Assembly: GCA_017654935.2 (NCBI GenBank)
Contig: CM065690.1
Coordinates: 27,135,841-27,199,840, forward strand
DNA: 64,000 bases
Source: Phymorhynchus buccinoides
Lineage: Eukaryota; Mollusca; Gastropoda; Neogastropoda; Raphitomidae
Direction: 5' to 3'
Shown here: positions 56,300-64,000 of the stretch, piece after piece
Layout: the number at the start of each line of letters is the position of its first letter
Position numbering within the stretch: position 1 is the stretch's first letter
Notes under the pieces: generated by a model
Seen by the model: only the letters and a program-made list of their open reading frames with translations
The model's database searches: none
Told to the model about the DNA's origin: nothing
Program-made: the position numbers and the translations under genes

Positions 56300-58958
56300 A
56301 CTCTATGTGTGAGTTTTTGTCTTGGACTGGCAAGCTGCGATAGTGCTTATGCAAGAACGTGTCATTACTTGTGTTCAAATACCACTCACTCTACGTGCGT
56401 GTTTTGTATGTGTTATGTTAACGTGTTAAGGACTGTGCGACAGAGATCACCGTATTCCATTATTACACACTGCAACATCTGCTCTGTCATCAATTGACAG
56501 TCCGTAGATCGCTCCGTGAGTGCGTGTGGTGTGGGTTAACAGTATATAACCACGCTGCCTTGCAGCCTGCACAGAGAGAGCGAGAGAGATGATGTCACTC
56601 GAGAAGATTGATCGATGACGAGAGAGAGTGATGAGAGAAGAGAGAGAGATGACTCGAGAGAGACTCGAAGAGGTCGAAGAGATGACGAGAGGCGAGTCAG
56701 GGAGCATGATCGGAGAGCGTAGAGATCGCAGATGAGAGAGAGGGGATCTGAGAGAGAGTATGCATTGTACGAGAGAGAGAGGGTGAGTTCGGATAGAGAG
56801 AGAGAGGCGCTAAGAGACGAGAGAGCGATGATGGAGAGAGAGATGAGACTGAAATTGCGAATTGTTAATGAGGATATGTGATTAAGGCCATACAATTACT
56901 TTTTTCCCATCAGGTTCCTCATACATAACAAACAAAATACATTAAATCAAGATGTATATGTAAGGAAAATACTTCACACAATAATGTTTAAAGAAAACAA
57001 CTACTAATGATTCACAAAGTACATGATAACAATCAAATATAACAAAATCCAAAGTAATACGATAGATACATGAAACGTAGATCACAATTAGAGATGCATA
57101 ACTATTGTTAAACGGGTCCTGAACATTGCAGTTTATTTCCAATATGCTATCACATGGTATGATTGTTTCTGTTTATTTTGTTCCTGTTTATTTAAATTTG
57201 TTTGCCAATGAAATGGGTACGTTATATTTGCCGTTTGTTCTTAAAAAAAAAACATTTGATTTGCATTAAACAAATGGGTGGTTGGGGTCTGCGACAGATA
57301 TTTTTGTGGCAAATCCCTCTGTAAATCTATTAAGGCTGTGAGAAACATGAGGATGTGAGCATATGCCAAGTGTAGGTTTTGTCTTTGTAAACATGTTGTT
57401 ACAGGACCATTTGTCGCTGTGTTGTGGGCATATAATAAGCGCAGGTAGTGAGCATCTGCTTCGTTAGCGTGATTATTGCTGCATAATCATTCTCGCCATA
57501 TCACAGATCGCCGCACACGTGGCACGAAGTATGCAGGGGTGGGTGGGGCAGACGGATAAAAGTGAGGGAGGGTGGCCGGTGTGGGGGTTGGGGGCAGGTG
57601 GAGGCCTCACAATGTTGGACCTTTTCCCACTTGGCCTTTGTGTGAAATGGAGAAAAAAATGGGAGTGCCATTTCGCCCTTTCGTTCTTTTGCAAAAAACA
57701 CTGTTTGTCTCTCCTTCCTTACCTCTTTTCTCTCTGTGTGTTGTGTTGCAATACAGAAAGCGCGCACGCTGCGCGTCCTTGTACACACTACACTACACAA
57801 ACACACAAACGTACCATGTATCCATACATCACACATACCACACATACACGCGCGCGCAGCGCGGCGTCGCGCCATAGCACACACACTTACACATATACAT
57901 AGGGCCTATTCATGCTTGTCTCTCCATCTCCCCTACTATTGGGTGTTCTGCAACTACGAACACCTTTTTGCAAGTCACGTGAATGACCTTGGTGGGTGGG
58001 GGAAGATGGTTTCAGTGTACTGCACCAAACAGGGGGATAACTCCTCGCCCATCACCCTATTTTGATCGCCTACCTATAGTGGCTTGTCCTTTTCGCAAGA
58101 GTAAATGCGCCCTGCTCAGTACTGACCAGTCACAATAGGACATCACTCTCACTGGTCGAGCGGAGGTAATAACCCTAGTTACAGAGGCCTATGCACCCAT
58201 AGTGATGATAGGAGTTTATGAATTTGAGTCACGACGTCTGAGCAAGGGTGAAAATTGCGAAATGGAACTCCTTGATAAGGGCGAAATGGCCACTCCTCGC
58301 CATACAGGGAACTCACACGTCGAGGATGCCTGCGGCATAGATCAAAGAAAATGTGCGAGATGGGAAAGGGCACAATTCGGGCCCTACCCTTGGGAGCAAG
58401 GGAAAGATCGGGTCTGTTTGGAGGAGGGACAAAGGAGTAGGGGTGAAAGGTTAACATAGGGGGAGGAGTCCCACTGAGAATGGTATGAGCCACGCCATAC
58501 GTAGCTTACACGTGTAGAATGTATAGTACCAGGTTACGGTTCGATCAGAAGTGTCATTCACTGGCTTAATATAAACATTGGACTGTCTGGATTGTAGTAC
58601 TCCAGGATCGTCCCACTTGTCTTTATTTTCGGTAAAACGCGTCCTACACGTACCTGTTCCAGTTCGGTGATGCGCTTTCAAACGGATTTTCACTGAGTGC
58701 CGTCTTAGCGGTCCGCCACACAGCATAACCTTAAGATCCTATCTGAGAATGCGAGGCCATTGCTGAGACTATTTGAGTCATGTGCAATCACGGGAAATAC
58801 TGTGATCCAGTCTAAAAATAATTCTGCTGTTTTCGTATTCACATGTAATCAGTAGACCTCAACACATACACTTTCACGAGAATCCTGCATCGCAAATGAC
58901 AAATGTGTGCCTTACGCGATTGTGCATTGAATCGTATGTAGTGTAGCTGCCACTTTAA
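56300..58958. other. SOD-C intron-sized stretch, no recognisable exon
   Basis: Contains a (GA)n-rich tract (about 56565-56850) and CA/CG-rich sequence (about 57775-57895). A segment near 58040-58190 shares words (CCTATTTTGATCGCCT, TTTTCGCAAGAGTAA) with about 45165-45220, suggesting a diverged dispersed repeat. No exon 2 of SOD-C was found. Confidence 0.45.
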
Positions 58959-59251
58959 CCCTTTCACCGCCAGCCTATTTCGGCCAAAAAATGTCCAATT
59001 GTAAATTTCTACCTTATGGTAGAGTATAATATAATCTCATCTGAGTATTGCTGTGGGAGTTCCTTTGCGGACTTATTTTAAATGATCTCGGTCTTATCCT
59101 TATATTCCCATAGTATACTAAGAAAATAGTGGTTCTTGGCATAATATGACCCCCACTTCGTGACGCCGTTTTGTGTGCTTGTTATATTTTAGGTTGACAT
59201 TAAATCACAGTCTGTGGTGCTCAAAATGTGACATCAGCGGTTCGAAAGGTG
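58959..59251. mobile_element. piggyBac-like MITE flanked by TTAA (diverged, long)
   Basis: TTAA at 58955-58958 and 59252-59255. Ends are CCCTTTCACCGCCAGCC and a degraded CAGCGGTTCGAAAGGTG. About 293 bp, compared with about 240 bp for the family, because of insertions consistent with local sequence error. Confidence 0.7.
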
Positions 59252-59500
59252 TTAACGGAAAAAAGGTCTCAGCTCGGGGGGGGGTGGGCGTCACTGTTGT
59301 AAGGACTCATGTCGTGTGATTGGTCCCCAATACGCGTGAATGTCGGGAAGCCTTTGTATTTGCCCTCTGTCCGCCCATCGTGATGATTGTGGTCCGTCTG
59401 ATGCGTCACGTTATCCTGAGTACTGTCTACATACCACAAACCATGTAAGGTAATGTCATAGGCCTATATTGGGAAATGTTACGACTCAAGCACCCTGTTC

Positions 59501-59534
59501 TTTTTTTTTTTTTTTTTTTTTTTTATTTTTTCTT

Positions 59535-59573
<39 letters not shown>

Positions 59574-59587
59574 CTTTTTTTTTTTTT
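59501..59587. repeat. Poly-T run
   Basis: Nearly pure T over about 87 nt. The run marks the start of a 3.5-kb region of poor-looking, AT-rich sequence. Confidence 0.95.
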
Positions 59588-61046
59588 ATTTTATTACACT
59601 TTTAAAATTTGTTTCTGTATATGTTTTGTTTTCAATATTAGAATGAAAATGGTTAGGTTTCAGGTCCATGGTATTTAGGCTTTTTATTGCTGTTCTTTAA
59701 TACATTATGTCATACTGTGATGTATTCTTTTCATGGGGTGGGAATATTTCTTATTGGCTATTATTTTTTTGTGTCTTTTGTGTACGATTTTTGAATTGTT
59801 TATATATTGTACTACAATATTACTTTTATAATTCTATACTAGTAAAGTGTATTGTTGGTTTTCCTCTAAACTATATGTATTGAGATGCAAACGTATGACG
59901 TGATCGATTGTTTCTGCTACTGGTAATGTTGGATGTACGACGACGTACTCCTACACGTTATGTATGTCATATTTCTAATATTTATTGTTGTCTGGTAATG
60001 AATCTTTCTTCTCAATTCTTCAATTGAGTGTAATGTCTCTATAATAATGTTATGTATTTTCGTGTGATGTATTTGGATCGTATCGTGGTCTATTGTTGTT
60101 TATGTGATGTTCTGATGACTTGGTAATAATGATGATTATGACGATAAGATATTTTATTCTGATGATGTCTATAGAGTAGGGATTTAAACTATGTGTATAA
60201 TACACTCTCGTGCCTGTACGACCCTGGGCACTTTACCTCGCGGTTTATGGTGGGTTCTTTTAATTGCACGAATGATACATTATCTCATTTTGGTGATGGA
60301 CTTGTCGTTTATATGACATAATTTGCTTTGTGTAATCTCATTTAATGCGCATGCTTGTGATGTGTTATGATTGTGATTGATGGAACGATAATAGTATTTA
60401 TGGTGTTGGATCCATGATATAGTGATGTTGTTGTTTTTCTTCTTAGGCGGTTTTTGTCTACTTTTTTTGCTGTGTTATGTTGAAGATACTTTTCAAGACA
60501 GTTATATTGTGATTATATCTTCTCATTTAATTCTCGGGGGGCGTTATCTTTTCTTATTTTTAGTTTAATGTTGACGTAAACAGTCTTTTGTGTAGTGTGC
60601 AGTTTTTCTTGCTACATCGGGGGGGGGGGGGGGGAAAGAAAAGTATGAATCTGTGATCGCTTTCACTATTAATTAATTTTTTCAGGAGTATAATATTGTT
60701 TGTGTGTGTTATTTTTCGTTGGATTTTTCCTTCATTCTAATTCTTATACGTCTAGGGATAAACAAGTGTTTCGACAATGTTCTTCTTTCCGTTTTCAGTC
60801 GACTTAGCTTTGGTTCTACTAAATATGTGATCTTATATTTTTCTGTTTTTCCAATTACCGACACCATGTGTCATTGGTTGATTTTAGTTTGGCAACACAA
60901 GCTGTAATGTTTATATACTGTGTGCCAACGTCAGTAACATATGCTTCATTCATCTTCTCATGTATACTTTTCTGACTATGGCGTGCTAGTCATTAGGATA
61001 CTTAAAGAACTATACATTTTTTCTTTTTACCGTTTTTTTTTTTTTA

Positions 61047-61114
<68 letters not shown>

Positions 61115-63194
61115 TCTTTTTTTTTTTTTTTTTTTTTTTTCCCTTTTTTCTTTTTTTTGATGGTATATCTTTCGTGATTTTTTGTTTAGGCGCCTGCTTC
61201 ATTAGGTAGTTATAAGTTTTTTTTTTTTTGTTATTTTCATTTCACATTACACAATTTATCAGTAGATATATGATTTTGGTTTCTTCCCCTTTTGACTAAT
61301 ACTATTCTACACACTTTACATGTTGGCGGGATATCTAAGTCTTTAACGTGGCGTTTTGTTAGTTCACCTTTCTAGGAAAGGTTTCAATAATTTTTAGATC
61401 TAGGTATAAATGGATGTGTTAGGTGGGAACTACAGCTGCTGTACTCGTAAGCATATATGTTTGACTTTTTCGTTGTATGGAGTTTGGACACCGTGTAAGT
61501 CTTGTGATTCTTAGTGTTATATATAGTATTTCCATCCATGTGATGTTGGCGGGTTCGGGTTTGAAAAATAGTAGTTTGGTAGGGTGGGACCGATTATTAC
61601 ATACTCTTTATAGTAATTGTAAATAAATTTTGAAAAACCACGAAAATACCAAATAAAAGCAATTATTTACTTGATAACGTTTTATTATGTTTTAGGTAAA
61701 CAAACTTTTTAAAACCCCCTAACTACACGGTTTTAAAAGTATTACGTGATTAATCTTCCCTTACGCGTGCTTACAAGATGAAATGTTAGTAAAGGTTGAG
61801 CTAAAAAAAAATGCAATAAAAGAAAAATAAATACAAGGGTCGGAAGGTTGCTGGGCGCCTTTGTGGTAAAAATTAAACTCAAAAAAAAAAAAAACCAAAA
61901 CAAGCAAAAACTGAACAAAGGATAAAAAATCAGATGGAGTTCGATTATGCGATTTACACGCAAAGATGCTGTTTTGAAGAGCTTCTTAAGTGGGGAAAGG
62001 GGTCTGGAAGGGGAGTAAAATTGGTTTTGAAAAAGGGAAAATGAAAACGAAAAAAAAAAGGAAAAGCGACAAAAACAACACCAAAAAAAAAAAAGAAGAG
62101 GAACGTGTGTACATTGAAAGAGAAAAAGGAATGACAATGGATATTACATGGTTAAAACAAACACAACAAAGTAAAAGCGAGGAAGAACAGGAAGTTCCGA
62201 AGTCGTTATAGGGGTTAAGGAGGAGTAGGGGAAATCGTTAAGACTGCGTTTAAAATGGAGCATTTTTGGGGTTTTGAAAGAACAATTGAGAATCAAAAAA
62301 TGGGTGTTTTAGGTGGGCTTGGAAAAATCAAATAACTTATATATAAAAATCCGACCTCCAGGTGAGCAAATAGAACATAAGACGTTGTGACAAGGAAACA
62401 CACAAAGAGGGAACAAAAAGGGGTGCTTTGCCAATACAAATAAAAATAACAATAACAAAAAAAGCAAAAAAATGAGTGTTATAGAACAAACCACAACGTA
62501 AAAAAACATAAAAAAATCTCTTGACAATTTTTTTAGTAAAAATAACAAAAGGTTAAAGTGGAAAAAATCAAAAAAGGGGATAAAAAAAAAAAAAAAGAAA
62601 AATCAACTTTGATAAAAAACCTACGAACTACAAAAAAAATAAAAAAAAAGAAATAAAGGCTGTTGGCCATAAAGGGACTACCCTTTCCTTTTTTGTGGGT
62701 AAAGAAACTTTCCCCGGGGACAACTGGGGGTTTGGGGCAAAAGGGTTTGCAAAAGAGTTCTTTTTGAAAGGGACCTGGTAACAAGCCAGGTTTGGTTTTT
62801 TGGTAACTTAAAAAAAGAAATAATTAATGGTGTTCAAAATTCGGGGTTGGCTTCTTTTTTGAGCATTCGCTTTTACTAAAAAAGAATCTCTTATTAATCT
62901 TAATGCATAAACAATACTAAAAAAAAAAAAAAAAAAAAAAAAACAAAAAAAACAAAAAAAAAAAAAAAAAGATAATTATTAATAAAAATTATATTAATGA
63001 ATATTAAACAAATGTGTTGAGAAATGGAGATCAGTCTCAGCTTACAAGGAAACTAACTCTTATTTATGTCCACAGAACAATATATACAAAAATGTCATTC
63101 CATGAGCAGGGATGAACACGAATAAATTATTTGTGTGTAGACGTGGTGGCAAGAGGTTTTTGGTGTGTTGTGTGTGGGGTTTGTGAGGTTTGTG
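59588..63194. other. AT-rich, homopolymer-laden stretch without genes
   Basis: Poly-T of about 125 nt at 61033-61158, poly-A at 62919-62970, and many A-runs from 61800 to 62660. ORFs made of Phe or Lys runs are homopolymer artefacts. This is likely low-quality assembly sequence within SOD-C intron 1, if that gene model is right. Confidence 0.7.
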
Positions 63195-63450
63195 TGAGAG
63201 GAGAGGAGAGGGATGAGGCCGAGTGAGATCTCGACTCCTGAGAGGAGAGAGAATGAGAGAGACGAGAGCGAGAGAGATCGAGACGGAGGGAGCGGGAGAG
63301 CGAGAAGTAATCGGAGGGAGGGAAGAGAGAGACTTTGTGAGAAGAGAGATTCCGGTTTGAGAAGGGGCGAGAGAGGAGAACCGAGAAGATGAAGAGAGAG
63401 AGGAGAGAGAGAGAGGAGATGAGAGAGAGAGAGAGAGAGAAGGGCGGCGG
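63195..63450. repeat. (GA)n-rich tract
   Basis: About 255 bp of irregular GA/GAGAG repeats. The Ser/Leu-rich minus-strand ORF over it is compositional. Confidence 0.9.
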
Positions 63451-63556
63451 ACGGAGAGACGATGAGGGCAGGCATGGGAGCGAGCTATTGAAGAAACTCT
63501 TTAGGGAGACACAAGGAACAGTAACTCCGGAAATCGCTTCCCATCCTATAGCTTAC

Positions 63557-63619
63557 CTGAACGAAGGTCAGAGTGCCCATCACCCCAAGGGCGCTGACCA
63601 AGCTACACAATGCGAACAT
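63557..63619 (-). CDS. Candidate SOD-C exon 1 (signal-peptide-like)
   Basis: ATG at 63617-63619 on the minus strand opens 21 codons, ending in CAG directly before GTAAGC (63551-63556). The hydrophobic start MFALCSLVSALG followed by GTLTFVQ fits a secreted SOD first exon, and the phase 0 end matches SOD-A exon 1. It lies 7.3 kb upstream of the next SOD-C exon candidate, so the link is inference. It could also be a chance frame or the first exon of another gene. Confidence 0.4.
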
Positions 63620-64000
63620 GGTTGATGACCACGCAAGTTTCTGACCTGCGGCTGTTTGTTGTCGGTGCTTTGGATGTTGGTTGATCAGTTGAATGGTATG
63701 GCCCCAGGCCGCTGGGTAACGGGGAGGGGAAAAACCAGGTTGTTATATCCCCTTTTTTTCCCAGCGTACCAGTCAGCTGCCGCATATGTGCACAAACCGC
63801 GAAAGAGAGAGGGACAGACACCGGAAGACAAAAATCTAAATGGTCAAAGGCGTGAAATTCACAAACGTGGGGTCGTTCAAACGGAAACAATGTTAATATA
63901 GGGGTAAGTTGGCTACTGTTTGGCCTTGTCTTTATTTGCCGTGGATATTAGGTTCTTGTTTTGATTCTCTCTCTTTTTTCCCCTTGACGTTTCTTTGTCT
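63620..64000. other. Sequence upstream of SOD-C candidate exon 1
   Basis: No gene is recognised. A CCGCAG/GTCAG junction about 30 nt before the candidate ATG could be a 5' UTR splice acceptor. Confidence 0.35.

Larger units (their letters stand above)
54165..63619 (-). pseudogene. SOD-C: third Cu/Zn SOD on the minus strand, fragmentary
   Basis: Exon 4 (about 55804-55949) begins after TTGCAG and reads LGNN, VATVNIT in a shifted frame, then EGQHGI and IGKK: the SOD dimer/zinc segment in the right order. Exon 5 (about 54165-54373) opens VHIPE, and with frame corrections gives [11 protein letters not shown] and a TGNTG-R-ACGVI end; the open frame then continues about 37 residues, including the hydrophobic VIILVCNSVIAL, to TAA at 54165-54167. 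A weak exon 3 candidate (56171-56274) contains GGTCATTGAACCC, resembling GHFNP, and CCCATGGGTC. A candidate exon 1 (63557-63619) reads MFALCSLVSALGVMGTLTFV, ending CAG before GTAAGC in phase 0, matching the phase and G-T-L-T-F wording of SOD exon 1 and looking like a signal peptide. Exon 2 was not found. It is labelled pseudogene because the frames are broken as assembled; sequence error may be the reason. Confidence 0.5.

Overview
This is a eukaryotic nuclear window, probably from a marine invertebrate and perhaps a mollusc. It has split genes with GT/AG introns, many MITE-like foldback elements, microsatellites and satellite arrays, and no prokaryotic-style genes. The species call is inference from the superoxide dismutase (SOD) sequences and the repeat style only. 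The one gene family I can read with certainty is Cu/Zn SOD, and the window is a SOD cluster with at least four gene copies.

Layout. At 1-5096 there are interspersed repeats, a 16-copy 67/68-bp satellite and a (TG)n(GA)n tract just upstream of a gene. SOD-A (+, 5097-14090) is a complete five-exon intracellular Cu/Zn SOD of 153 residues with every metal ligand. From 7220 to 28500 the sequence is a giant inverted repeat of about 2 x 10.64 kb with a 1-nt spacer at 17861. Its right arm holds SOD-A' (-), exons 2-5, and is cut off in intron 1 by a 500-N gap (28501-29000). Each arm carries mirror copies of the same MITEs and of an 18-copy, 44-bp intronic minisatellite. At 29001-48780 I find no recognisable gene: there is one piggyBac-like MITE, simple repeats and a very irregular array of roughly 100-130 bp periodicity (about 36960-41170). 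SOD-B (+, 48.79-53.20 kb) is an extracellular-type Cu/Zn SOD in which the copper-ligand part of exon 2 is present about 16 times in tandem, most copies between splice-site-like boundaries. SOD-C (-, 54.17-63.62 kb) is a third, diverged SOD that converges tail-to-tail on SOD-B. The remainder (56.3-64 kb) is low-complexity and homopolymer-rich.

Quality. Roughly 36.5-63.5 kb looks like poorly corrected long-read sequence: indels inside clearly SOD-like exons, ragged repeats and very long homopolymers. SOD-B and SOD-C reading frames are therefore read through apparent indels. Their identity rests on ordered motifs and exon boundaries, not on intact ORFs. The palindrome may be a real inverted duplication or a mis-join of two haplotypes; the sequence alone cannot decide.

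How the genes relate. All copies share the five-exon SOD architecture where it can be seen (phase 0, 1, 2 and 0 junctions in SOD-A). SOD-A and SOD-A' look cytosolic because they lack a signal peptide. SOD-B and SOD-C look like secreted paralogues, based on SOD-B's HQYGDL copper-loop wording and on a hydrophobic candidate first exon for SOD-C.
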